From NCBI RefSeq assembly GCF_900129745.1, contig NZ_FQWS01000001.1:62001-126000 (forward strand): a stretch of DNA of 64,000 nucleotides, read 5' to 3'. The position numbers were made by a program, and so were the translations under genes. The notes beneath the pieces are model-generated. The model did no database searches. It saw nothing but the letters and a program-made list of their open reading frames with translations, and had not been told where the DNA came from. This stretch comes from Winogradskyella jejuensis. GTDB lineage: Bacteria; Bacteroidota; Bacteroidia; Flavobacteriales; Flavobacteriaceae. Position 1 is the stretch's first letter. Each line of letters starts with the position of its first letter. Below, piece after piece: positions 7,319 through 15,614 of this stretch.

Positions 7319-9469
7319 CTATAAATTATCCAATTGATTATCTGTCCCTTTTTCGCTAATTGTCCAGAAGAAACCGACAAAGAAAAATTGGTCGGCAGCT
7401 GGTGTTAAAGCCCTTCTACTAAAATTACCATTGGCATTTTGTGTATTGGCATACTGATATCCATTGATGTTATTAAAGCCAAAAACATTATTAACAGAAA
7501 AATATAGAATCTTTTGTTGACTTATAAGATAGGCCCAATTAATGCTAATATTATTAAAACTCTTTGTGCGCTCTCCTAAAAACTGATTAGTATTTGGGTC
7601 TGTATACGGACGACCCGATGCATGAACATAATCGAGTCCTATTTGGCTTTTTAAGCTCTCAACCCAATATTTACCAACTATTGAAAAGTTATGTTTACTG
7701 GCAAAGTTAGGTTGTGCAGCTGTTGGGAAATTACGGTCGTTGCGTTGTGTATCTAAAAGTGAATAACTCACCCAATAATCTAGATTTTTGATGCTTGTAT
7801 TGTCTCTCCAAAATATATCTAATCCCTGAGCGTAACCATCACCGTTAGAATTGAAGTTACTATCAAAGCTTTCAAACTCTGTGTCAAACTTTACTAAGTT
7901 ATCATAATCTTTTCTGTATAATTCTGCTCTAAAGATTCGCCCTTTATTGACATATTGGTAATTAAAAATGTAATGCGATGTCATTTGAGACTCTAAATCT
8001 TGAGTAAACTTTAATGAGGCTGCACTCGGATTCTGATAGAAATTACCATATGCTAAAGATACTTGTGAGTTTTCTGAGACTTTGTATGCTAATGCAGCAC
8101 GAGGTGCCACATTTAGGCTTTCAAAAATTGAACTATAATCCCCACGTACGCCAACCTTTAAGGCCAAATCTTTAGAAAATACCAAATCAGCTTCGGCAAA
8201 TCCTGCAGTGATATTATTTTTAAAACCATAAGAATCAGAAATAGATGTATTTGAAAAATCCTCATTAAAATCTGTTAAGAACTGTTCAACTCCAAAGTTG
8301 AGCTTAAACCTGCTGTTAAAACGTTTCTTCAACTTTAGCTTGGCATGAAAAGAGTTTTCGATATTATTAATGTCGTTTATTTCCACTCCTATTTTATTAT
8401 TCGCATGCGTATAACTCAAACCTGTTACAACACTCCAATTATTATCTAGTATACCTTTATAAGAGGTATTTGTGTAGAAGTTTTTGTTATTGAGCTTAAA
8501 CTGTAGACCATCAGCTTCATTAATATCTTCTTGAGTTAGTTCAAAATTAGTTGTGTCAAAAGCAGCATAGAATTTAAGTGTTCCGTTTTCAAACTTACGT
8601 CTGAATACAGCTTCGCCTTGTGCAGCTTCAAAAGGTTTTTCCCAATCATTTCTATCTTGATAAACTGCTAAATACGGTGCTAGATTTATATAGTTAGCAT
8701 TTACGCTAAGTGATGATTTTTCCCATTTCTGAGTGTTTCCTAAAGACGCTCCAACAGACATAATACCAATATCTGTCTTTTCTTGGTCTGGCTCGTCTAT
8801 TGTGTTTAGTAATAAAACACTTGATAGCGCTTGTCCATATTCTGCTGAATATCCTCCAGTAGAAAAAGTAATACCATCGAATAAGAAAGGTGAATAACGG
8901 CCTCGCGTAGGCAAGTTATTTGTCGTTGGCGTGTAAGGCGTAAACACACGAATACCATCTATAAAAATCTGAGTTTCGTCTGCATTTCCACCACGCACAA
9001 ATAAGCGTCCATCTTCAGCATTATTAGACGTTCCTGGTAAAGTTTGTAATGCCCCTACAAAATCGCCAAGAGCACTTGCTGTTGTCACTACGTCTAGAGG
9101 CTTTAAAACTGAAACTTTACTATTGTCATTGGCTTCAAAAGTTCCGGCAGATAACACTACGGTATCTAAAGCATTAACATCTTCACGAAGTTTAATCTCT
9201 AATTTGTTTAATAAAGACACATCTAAGGTTAGTGACTTTGTTTCATAAGATAAAAATGAAACTACTAAAATTTGTGTACCAGTTTCTACCGTAGAGAATA
9301 AAAACTTCCCTTCTTCATCTGTTGTCGCGCCATCATATGTACCATCGAGATATACATTTGCTCCAACAATACTGTTTCCTTTGGAGTCGATAACTTTTCC
9401 TGATATGCTTGTTTGTGCTTGGCTGATAAGACTAAAACACAGAATTAAAATAAGATTGATGATTCTCAT
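7319..9469 (-). CDS. TonB-dependent outer-membrane receptor with carboxypeptidase-like N-terminal domain
   Basis: A 716-residue outer-membrane receptor. The signal peptide ends near residue 19 (SQAQ). A carboxypeptidase-regulatory-like beta domain follows to about residue 100 (ISGKVIDSKGNSIVGANVYL). The plug region (about 110-220) has VRGGNADETQIFIDGI, and the rest is a beta barrel ending in an aromatic residue pattern typical of outer-membrane barrels. No SusD partner is adjacent, so a glycan PUL is unlikely; metal chelate or small-molecule uptake is possible. It is divergent from an ECF sigma factor gene 220 bases away, a frequent arrangement in regulated uptake systems. Confidence 0.92.
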   Translation of the reverse strand: MRIINLILILCFSLISQAQTSISGKVIDSKGNSIVGANVYLDGTYDGATTDEEGKFLFSTVETGTQILVVSFLSYETKSLTLDVSLLNKLEIKLREDVNALDTVVLSAGTFEANDNSKVSVLKPLDVVTTASALGDFVGALQTLPGTSNNAEDGRLFVRGGNADETQIFIDGIRVFTPYTPTTNNLPTRGRYSPFLFDGITFSTGGYSAEYGQALSSVLLLNTIDEPDQEKTDIGIMSVGASLGNTQKWEKSSLSVNANYINLAPYLAVYQDRNDWEKPFEAAQGEAVFRRKFENGTLKFYAAFDTTNFELTQEDINEADGLQFKLNNKNFYTNTSYKGILDNNWSVVTGLSYTHANNKIGVEINDINNIENSFHAKLKLKKRFNSRFKLNFGVEQFLTDFNEDFSNTSISDSYGFKNNITAGFAEADLVFSKDLALKVGVRGDYSSIFESLNVAPRAALAYKVSENSQVSLAYGNFYQNPSAASLKFTQDLESQMTSHYIFNYQYVNKGRIFRAELYRKDYDNLVKFDTEFESFDSNFNSNGDGYAQGLDIFWRDNTSIKNLDYWVSYSLLDTQRNDRNFPTAAQPNFASKHNFSIVGKYWVESLKSQIGLDYVHASGRPYTDPNTNQFLGERTKSFNNISINWAYLISQQKILYFSVNNVFGFNNINGYQYANTQNANGNFSRRALTPAADQFFFVGFFWTISEKGTDNQLDNL

Positions 9470-9643
9470 AATGGTTAATTTACTGTTCGTGATTTAATTG
9501 ATAAGACAAACTTCCCTCCTTTTTAAAGATTAAAGAATTAATAATTACCGAACTGTAATAATCTTATGACGAATTGCATTTTTGAATTCTCAATTGAAAT
9601 AGAATTTATTTTAAATTTTCAGTCTAAAAGTGTAACATAACTA

Positions 9644-9651
9644 TATCTTTG
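9644..9651 (+). promoter_or_regulatory. TAnnTTTG -7 element of the ECF sigma gene
   Basis: TATCTTTG matches TAnnTTTG and lies 38 bases before the TTG start at 9690. Transcription would begin near 9657. The rest of the 220-base gap (9470-9689) shows only an imperfect dyad at 9541-9562 (ATAATTAC and GTAATAAT around CGAACT). Confidence 0.45.
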
Positions 9652-9689
9652 AATACTTACAGAGTAACTAAATCAACCACCAAAAACTA

Positions 9690-10184
9690 TTGAACAAAGA
9701 ACTTGAACATAGCTTTGTAGAGCAGCTTCAAAAACACCAGAATATTGTGCATAAAGTTTGTAGGCTTTATACCAATAATCAGGATGCGCACAACGACCTA
9801 TTTCAGGAAATAACGATTCAGTTATGGCGCGCCTATCCAAAGTTTAGAGGCGATAGTAAGTTTAGTACTTGGATGTATCGTGTAGGGCTTAATACCGCCA
9901 TTACATTATACAGAAAGACTAAACGTCGTATACAAACTGATGATTTTGATGCCTACCAATTTAAAATCAAAGCAGAAGAATACGATAGCACAGAAGAAGA
10001 ACAATTAAAGCTGTTGTACAAGGCTGTACACCAGTTAAACGACATAGAAAAAGCGCTGGTCTTTTTGTATCTTGAAGATAAAGATTACAGAGAAATTAGT
10101 GAAACCCTGGGTATAACTGAGGTTAATGCACGAGTAAAAATGAATCGTGTAAAGAAGAAATTAAAAGCAATATTAAATCCGTAA
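9690..10184 (+). CDS. ECF-type RNA polymerase sigma factor (TTG start)
   Basis: A 164-residue sigma-70 family protein of the ECF type. Region 2 is DLFQEITIQLWRAYPKF (about 36-52) with the promoter-melting segment KFSTWMYRVGLNTA. Region 4 is a helix-turn-helix, DYREISETLGITEVNARVKM (about 129-148). The frame has a stop at 9669-9671 and no ATG before conserved region 2, so TTG at 9690 is the only plausible start. The gene is followed four bases later by a membrane protein gene, which may hold or modulate the factor, though no zinc anti-sigma motif is visible there. Confidence 0.9.
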   Translation: MNKELEHSFVEQLQKHQNIVHKVCRLYTNNQDAHNDLFQEITIQLWRAYPKFRGDSKFSTWMYRVGLNTAITLYRKTKRRIQTDDFDAYQFKIKAEEYDSTEEEQLKLLYKAVHQLNDIEKALVFLYLEDKDYREISETLGITEVNARVKMNRVKKKLKAILNP

Positions 10185-10188
10185 GACT

Positions 10189-10830
10189 ATGGATGAATTA
10201 GAATTATTAAAAAAAGATTGGCAGCGCGATGCGGTAGAGTATCCAGAGCTATCTTATGATGAGATTTATAAAATGTCTCATTCAAAATCGTCGAGTATTG
10301 TAAAATGGATATTTTACATAGGACTTATTGAGTTTGCCTTTTGGTTTGTAATATCACTAGGTTTAAAAGCATTTGGATATGGTGAAGAAATTAAAAAACT
10401 AGAGTCGAGTACGATATTTGTTATACTAGCTGTAATTAGCTATGCAGTTCTATTATACTTTCTGTATAAATTCTATATGAATTACAGAAATATATCTACT
10501 ACCGATAGTGCACGACGCTTAATGAAGAATATTTTAAAAACTAGAAAAACGGTTAAGGCTTACGTTATTTTTAATTTAGTCTTTTTGGTTATTGCTACTT
10601 TTTATGGTGTTTACTTTTCCCTCCAGAACGATGAAGCTTCTAAATCAATGGTAGATGCGGCAGCAGCAAATGGAGAAATGTTTAAGTTCTATGCTGGTAT
10701 TATACTTGTAACGTTACTATTACTAGTTATAACTATAGGTTTTTTACTCTTATTCTATTGGTTGATTTATGGTTTATTACTAAAGCAACTCAACCAAAAT
10801 TATAGAGAGTTAAAGAAGCTAGAAATCTAA
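10189..10830 (+). CDS. Membrane protein co-transcribed with the sigma factor
   Basis: A 213-residue protein that I cannot assign to a characterised family. The first 40 residues are soluble and charged (DELELLKKDWQRD). Four membrane helices follow at about 41-62, 80-98, 124-144 and 168-196, and a short charged tail ends the protein. It starts four bases after the sigma gene stop, so the two are certainly one transcript. By position it could act as a membrane-bound modulator of the sigma factor; that is inference, since no zinc-finger or FecR motif is present. Confidence 0.75.
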   Translation: MDELELLKKDWQRDAVEYPELSYDEIYKMSHSKSSSIVKWIFYIGLIEFAFWFVISLGLKAFGYGEEIKKLESSTIFVILAVISYAVLLYFLYKFYMNYRNISTTDSARRLMKNILKTRKTVKAYVIFNLVFLVIATFYGVYFSLQNDEASKSMVDAAAANGEMFKFYAGIILVTLLLLVITIGFLLLFYWLIYGLLLKQLNQNYRELKKLEI

Positions 10831-10841
10831 TATAATCGAGT

Positions 10842-11858
10842 ATGACATTGCTAAGAAAAATTTCAAGCCCAAGTTTTGTTTTACTTTCTTTTATATCTCT
10901 ATATGTCCTAGGAAGCTCAAATATATTTTCAGCGCATCCAAGTCAGTTTTCAAACCTAATTACAGCTGACGTTTTACTTACTATACCGTTTGTTTATTTA
11001 ATCCTTATCAGGAAAACAGATATCCCAAAATTTACCGTAGTACCTGTTACCATTATTGGTGTTGTTTTGGCTTCTTACATTATTCCCACAGAACATCAAA
11101 CCGTATTAAGATTATTCAAGACATGGGTGTTACCCATAATAGAATTGGGAATAATTTCTTTTGTCTTATTTAAAGTCGTAAAAACAATTAAGTACTTTCA
11201 TTCTATAAAAACTACTAAGACAGATTTTTTCGACTTATTGAAAAAAACTAGTTCAGAAACGTTTTCAAAACCTATTTCTATTTTTCTAGCAACCGAGATA
11301 GCCGTTATTTATTATGGCTTTATTTACTGGAAGAAAAGAGCATTAAAACCGAACGAGTTTACTTATCATAAAACCAGTGGTAGTGTAGGCTTATTTATTG
11401 CTTTTATTCTAATTATTGCAGCAGAAACCATTGGCTTACATGCTATTTTATTAGAATCTAAACCTACAATAGCTTGGATTTTAACTATACTAAGTATCTA
11501 CTCACTAATACAAGCACTTGGTTTTGTAAAATCCATATTAAAGCGACCTATATCCATAGAAAACGATAAACTTTATCTGCGCTATGGTATAATGAAAGAA
11601 AGCATTGTAGATATTAAAAACATAGACAAAGTAGAAATTACGTCGAAGGATTTGGAAGAAAAATCTGAAACAAAAAAATTATCACTACTAGGTAATTTAG
11701 AAAGTCACAATCTAATTTTGCATTTTAATGAAGAACAAACTATGACTAGTTTATATGGAATGACAAAAAACTACAAAAGTTTAGCTATAAGTATTGACCA
11801 AAAGGAGTGTTTTAAGTCTGAAATTGAAAAAGTACAACAAATGCTTACCAATCTCTAA
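10842..11858 (+). CDS. Uncharacterised multi-pass membrane protein
   Basis: A 338-residue protein with about six hydrophobic segments between residues 8 and 235. A C-terminal soluble part (about 240-338) reads like a PH-like sheet domain (ISIENDKLYLRYGIM and DIKNIDKVEIT). It follows the sigma-associated gene by 11 bases and is probably its third operon member. Its last 14 bases overlap the end of the convergent acyltransferase gene. No function can be given. Confidence 0.7.
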   Translation: MTLLRKISSPSFVLLSFISLYVLGSSNIFSAHPSQFSNLITADVLLTIPFVYLILIRKTDIPKFTVVPVTIIGVVLASYIIPTEHQTVLRLFKTWVLPIIELGIISFVLFKVVKTIKYFHSIKTTKTDFFDLLKKTSSETFSKPISIFLATEIAVIYYGFIYWKKRALKPNEFTYHKTSGSVGLFIAFILIIAAETIGLHAILLESKPTIAWILTILSIYSLIQALGFVKSILKRPISIENDKLYLRYGIMKESIVDIKNIDKVEITSKDLEEKSETKKLSLLGNLESHNLILHFNEEQTMTSLYGMTKNYKSLAISIDQKECFKSEIEKVQQMLTNL

Positions 11859-12645
11859 GCTCTTTATTTAGTCGTTCTTTTTCTTCGAGTTCTTCTTGAG
11901 GAATTACTTTTAAAAACGAAGGATGTTGCTCTATAGCGTACTCTATTTTTTCAACAATTTCTGCTATAGATTCATTGTCGTAATCAATTTCTAGAGGCTT
12001 TTTGACTTCAAAAGATTGGTAAATATTTTTCTTTTTAATTCGCAACCCTTTCTTATCAAAAGAGCGTCTAAAACCATCAATAACTATAGGTACAACAATA
12101 GGTTTGTATTGTTTTATAATATGAGCTGTACCTTTTCTAATAGGCTTAAAAGGTGTTGTTGTGCCTTGCGGGAAAGTTACAACCCAACCATCGTCAAGAG
12201 CCTTTTTAATAGCACTAATATCGCTCATTTTTACCTGACGATTAACATCTTTACCTTGAGAGCGCCATGTACGCTCTATACTAATAGAACCTGTGTAAGC
12301 AAAAATCTTTGGGATTAGACCAGACTTCATAGTTTCTTTTGCTGCAACATAATACATGTTGAGCTTTGGATTCCATAAATAACCCACATTCTTTATGTTA
12401 TCTAAACGTCCGCTAAGGCTTGCATTAAAGACATGAAACATAGCAATAACATCAGCAAAATAGGTCTGATGATTAGATATAAAAAGCACGTTAGTATCTG
12501 GTAAGTTTTTAATGATTTCAGAACCTTCTATCTGAAGTTCGTTAAAGCCCCTAAAACGGCGATGCGTTAACAAACCTAAAATTCTGATTAACCATTTTTT
12601 TACCCAAAGTACATGTCCAAAAGGATTGGTTTTAAATAAACCCAT
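11845..12645 (-). CDS. PlsC-family acyltransferase with altered motifs
   Basis: A 266-residue member of the 1-acylglycerol-3-phosphate acyltransferase superfamily, which moves acyl chains onto lysolipids at the inner membrane. Motif I reads NHQTYFAD, with His59 and Asp65 five residues apart rather than the usual four. Motif III reads FPQGTTTP (158-165) where most relatives have FPEGTR. The fold is otherwise clear (VPIVIDGFRR). The changes suggest a lipid substrate other than lysophosphatidate, such as an amino-acid lipid, but that is inference. Its 3' end overlaps the preceding plus-strand gene. Confidence 0.85.
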   Translation of the reverse strand: MGLFKTNPFGHVLWVKKWLIRILGLLTHRRFRGFNELQIEGSEIIKNLPDTNVLFISNHQTYFADVIAMFHVFNASLSGRLDNIKNVGYLWNPKLNMYYVAAKETMKSGLIPKIFAYTGSISIERTWRSQGKDVNRQVKMSDISAIKKALDDGWVVTFPQGTTTPFKPIRKGTAHIIKQYKPIVVPIVIDGFRRSFDKKGLRIKKKNIYQSFEVKKPLEIDYDNESIAEIVEKIEYAIEQHPSFLKVIPQEELEEKERLNKELRDW

Positions 12646-12694
12646 AGTATCAATCTCTCGTTAATCGGATAGCAAAAGTAATAAAATAAGCTGC

Positions 12695-13336
12695 TTAGAG
12701 CACCTGTTTTAATAATACTTTAATTTCACTCAACATCATAGCTGTTGCTCCCCAAACTATATGATTATTTAATTGAAATGCAGGTACCTCAACCTCAACA
12801 TTGTAACTTGTTGGTACTTTTGTATTTATAACATTTACATCATTTAACAAATCATTGATTTGTACTTCAATAAGTGCCTCAACTTCTTCGTCCTGCTTTG
12901 TAAAAGACAACGTATTTTTAGATATACCAAAAAATGGATGAACCATAAAGTTACTTGGCGGAATGTATAATGGAGATAATGTTTTAAGAACTTCAATCTG
13001 TTGTGTAGGTACACCAATTTCCTCTTCGGTCTCACGTAAAGCAGTTTCCATAAGATTCTTGTCAATTTCTTCAACCTTACCACCAGGAAATCCTACTTGA
13101 GCAGAATGCACACCTTTATAAGACTTTCTTAGAATCAATACTAAGTTTGTATAATCTTTTGCATTTGGATAAAACAAGGCCATAACACCAGCTTTAGAGG
13201 CTGTTTTGCGTTTCTCTTTATATTTTTCTGCTAACTCCAATCGGTAAGGTGGTGAAAGCTTTCGATGCGCCTCTTCTCCTAAAAGTGGAAGATGTTTTAT
13301 ATTTACAACTGATTCTAAAAACGTATTAAAGTTCAT
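12695..13336 (-). CDS. CoA-pyrophosphatase-type Nudix hydrolase
   Basis: A 213-residue Nudix protein. The Nudix box runs from GGKVEE (85-90) to RETEEEIGV (101-109). The spacing is one residue longer than in MutT, as in CoA diphosphatases of the NudL/YeaB group, and the upstream LILRKSYKGVHSAQVGFPGG matches that subfamily. Such enzymes split CoA to phosphopantetheine and 3',5'-ADP. The ATG lies at 13334-13336, two bases from the start of the divergent cyclophilin gene, so its promoter must lie inside that gene. Confidence 0.9.
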   Translation of the reverse strand: MNFNTFLESVVNIKHLPLLGEEAHRKLSPPYRLELAEKYKEKRKTASKAGVMALFYPNAKDYTNLVLILRKSYKGVHSAQVGFPGGKVEEIDKNLMETALRETEEEIGVPTQQIEVLKTLSPLYIPPSNFMVHPFFGISKNTLSFTKQDEEVEALIEVQINDLLNDVNVINTKVPTSYNVEVEVPAFQLNNHIVWGATAMMLSEIKVLLKQVL

Positions 13337-13338
13337 CT

Positions 13339-14028
13339 ATGAGAATTCTACTGTTTGTAATGATTTGTCTTTTATTTAATTGTGAAGATAAAGAAACTTC
13401 AAAACAAAATACCAAACCAAAACAAGATAAGATTGAGACCAAAACTGAAGTCTCTAAAAAACCAGAACGCCAGTATCCAAAACTTACAGATAAGAATGCT
13501 TTACAATTCTTATCTGAATACGGAGAGGAACATAACGAGAATAAAGTACGTATTGTAACCGACTTTGGTAATATTGATATTTTACTCTATGACAAGACTA
13601 AATATCATCGTGCTAATTTTATCTTTTTGGCTGAGCAAAACTATTTCAATTACACTCAATTCTATCGAGTGGTTCCAAATTTTATAATTCAAGGTGGTAG
13701 TAGCGACGGCATGGACATTGCTAAACGTCGTAAAAAAATTGGACGTTATTTATTGCCCCCAGATACTAAAAAAGGGTATACTCATAAGCGCGGTGCTATT
13801 TCTATGCCTAGTAGCGAGATAGAAAACGCTTATAAATTAGCGTCGCCATATCAATTTTTCATAGTAAACCGTAAAGGCGGCGCACCATTTTTAGATGAAG
13901 GATATACTGTTTTTGGTGAAGTCATTGATGGCATGGATGTCGTTGACGAAATTAATGCTGTAGAAACTGATGAAGGCGAATGGCCTATAAAAAGCGTATA
14001 TATTAAAACTGTTGAGATTATAGAATAA
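13339..14028 (+). CDS. Lipoprotein cyclophilin-type peptidyl-prolyl isomerase
   Basis: A 229-residue protein. A short signal ends in the lipobox LFNC with the lipidated Cys15, followed by a Lys/Glu-rich linker. The cyclophilin domain covers about 70-229: NFIIQGGSSDG, YTHKRGAISM, YQFFIVNRKGG and GYTVFGEVIDGMDVVD are all conserved positions. It should catalyse prolyl cis-trans isomerisation in the envelope. It ends one base before the convergent TRIC gene. Its start codon is two bases from that of the divergent Nudix gene, so the promoter must be inside the Nudix gene. Confidence 0.92.
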   Translation: MRILLFVMICLLFNCEDKETSKQNTKPKQDKIETKTEVSKKPERQYPKLTDKNALQFLSEYGEEHNENKVRIVTDFGNIDILLYDKTKYHRANFIFLAEQNYFNYTQFYRVVPNFIIQGGSSDGMDIAKRRKKIGRYLLPPDTKKGYTHKRGAISMPSSEIENAYKLASPYQFFIVNRKGGAPFLDEGYTVFGEVIDGMDVVDEINAVETDEGEWPIKSVYIKTVEIIE

Positions 14029-14029
14029 G

Positions 14030-14641
14030 CTAAACTTCATGTTTATAAAGACTTGGCAATTTTAACTTAAATATAACGGCCAATAAACGAATAGTAATCA
14101 CTACTGCTCCCGCGATTAAAAAAAGATAGTTTCTATTTTCTAGAAATTCTAACATTAAAAAGTAAGATAATCCACCAACAATACAAGCTGTTGCATAAAC
14201 TTCTTTTCTAAAAATTACAGGAATTTCATTACAAAGAATATCTCGTATCACACCTCCAAAACATGCGGACATTGTCCCCAAAATGATACATATTATTGGA
14301 TGTAATTCTGCATTAAGGCCTTTTTCTATACCAATAACAGTGTAAAGTCCAATGCCAATAGTATCAAACAAAAATAAAGAGCGCCTTAAGTGTTTTAAAT
14401 AATTTCTAAATAAAACAGCGAAAAGTGCGGCAAGTGATATCACCGATATAAAGGTCATATCCTTCATCCAAAAAACTGGTGTTGCTCCGATAAGTACATC
14501 TCGTAATGTGCCTCCACCAACTGCAGTAACAAATGCAATGATAAATACGCCAAAAGCATCCATCTTTTTGTTCATTGCTACGAGCACACCGGAAATGGCA
14601 AAAGCAATTGTTCCTAAAATATCTATGGTTTGGATGAACAC
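14030..14641 (-). CDS. TRIC-type (YicG/UPF0126) cation channel (GTG start)
   Basis: A 203-residue protein with about seven membrane helices formed by two related halves. The repeat motif appears twice, as VGGGTLRDVLIG near residue 43 and FGGVIRDILCNE near 128. This is the signature of prokaryotic trimeric intracellular cation channels, which pass K or Na ions. The start is GTG at 14639-14641; the next ATG lies at residue 23 and would remove the first helix. It is convergent with and nearly touches the cyclophilin gene. Confidence 0.9.
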   Translation of the reverse strand: MFIQTIDILGTIAFAISGVLVAMNKKMDAFGVFIIAFVTAVGGGTLRDVLIGATPVFWMKDMTFISVISLAALFAVLFRNYLKHLRRSLFLFDTIGIGLYTVIGIEKGLNAELHPIICIILGTMSACFGGVIRDILCNEIPVIFRKEVYATACIVGGLSYFLMLEFLENRNYLFLIAGAVVITIRLLAVIFKLKLPSLYKHEV

Positions 14642-14696
14642 TATAGTTTGATTTTTAATTTATAATTCATCTCTCTTTTTTATAAGAAGAAATACT

Positions 14697-14840
14697 TACA
14701 GTCACTCTTCAACTTCGCTCAGCATATGCAATCCGCATCCTTTTCGGTTAAGTAAAATAGTTCTCTGCTACATTTCGTACTTTTTTAGATGCCGAAATAA
14801 ATTCGGCATAAGCGATTCGCACAATCCCGACATTCGGAAT
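14697..14840. repeat. Cluster of short GC-richer hairpins in an intergenic gap
   Basis: Within the 210-base gap several short palindromes stand close together: ATGCCGAA-ATAAA-TTCGGCAT (14789-14809), ATGC-AATCC-GCAT near 14726-14738, and CCGA-CAT-TCGG near 14827-14837. A segment CTTCAACTTCGCTCAGC near 14707 resembles intergenic repeats common in Bacteroidota. The stretch is richer in G and C than its surroundings. No T-run follows the stems in either direction, so plain terminators are unlikely. It looks like remains of interspersed repeat elements. Confidence 0.4.
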
Positions 14841-14851
14841 TGGCTATCTGC

Positions 14852-15577
14852 TTACATATTTTGAGTGTAATAGTTGTAGTCTTTTAAAACTGTATCAATA
14901 AACTGTAAATCGTATAATTCCGACTTAATATTTAAAACATCACAGATTTTGTTTCTAAGCATGTGGAGCGTTTTGTAATCGTTATTCTTTTGAGAGATTA
15001 GAAATGCCTCTTTGACGATACGCACGTCTTTATCTGTAAGTTGAGTAACGTTGCTAAAAACTGGAGTATAATCATCTGTAATATCTTCTAAAATGGTACT
15101 TGTAATTTTGTGCTTTTTCTTCACACTAATCACAACAGTTCCTGAAGCAGAGTCGCCTACCCGTTGTTTTTTTTCAGATAATAAAATACTCAACACGCCA
15201 ATAGAAGAGAAAAACAACCAAATATCAACTATTCGTAACATCCACCTAACTAGCAAATTATACCATTGTGTTGGGGCACCATCTAAACGTACCACCTTAA
15301 TTTTCATAATCATCTTCCCAATAGTACGACCACCAAATGCGATATGGCATATCAAAGAATAGAAGAATGCGGGCAAATAAAAAAGTCCTAAAAAGCCTCT
15401 TCTTGTCCAACCATCTGCATCAAATATCTGAGAGAGGTTAACTAAGTTTTCCATGATGGTCATATATGTAAGTAAAATAACACCATCTATTAGAAAAGCC
15501 ACCATGCGTTCTCCAAGACCAATTAGCTTATAATCTAAGTTTACATTTTGTGCAGTGTTAATTGCTAATTTGCTCAT
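14852..15577 (-). CDS. RDD-family membrane protein
   Basis: A 241-residue RDD-domain protein. The N-terminal half has the family pattern GLGERMVAFLIDGVIL with the Arg-Asp pair, and GRTIGKMIMKIKVVRLDG. About three membrane helices occupy residues 25-165. The C-terminal 75 residues are soluble. RDD proteins are poorly understood; some act as ion antiporters. It is divergent by 37 bases from the SpoIIM-MoxR-DUF58 operon, and RDD genes are often found with that set, so a shared role is likely. Confidence 0.88.
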   Translation of the reverse strand: MSKLAINTAQNVNLDYKLIGLGERMVAFLIDGVILLTYMTIMENLVNLSQIFDADGWTRRGFLGLFYLPAFFYSLICHIAFGGRTIGKMIMKIKVVRLDGAPTQWYNLLVRWMLRIVDIWLFFSSIGVLSILLSEKKQRVGDSASGTVVISVKKKHKITSTILEDITDDYTPVFSNVTQLTDKDVRIVKEAFLISQKNNDYKTLHMLRNKICDVLNIKSELYDLQFIDTVLKDYNYYTQNM

Positions 15578-15614
15578 TGAAATGTATATTCGTTTTTAAA
15601 TTTAAAAAGAGTTT

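Noticed and set aside
9541..9562. Imperfect dyad in the receptor-sigma gap as an operator
   Set aside because: Two mismatches in eight-base AT-rich arms make it too weak to list as a site; it is only mentioned with the promoter.
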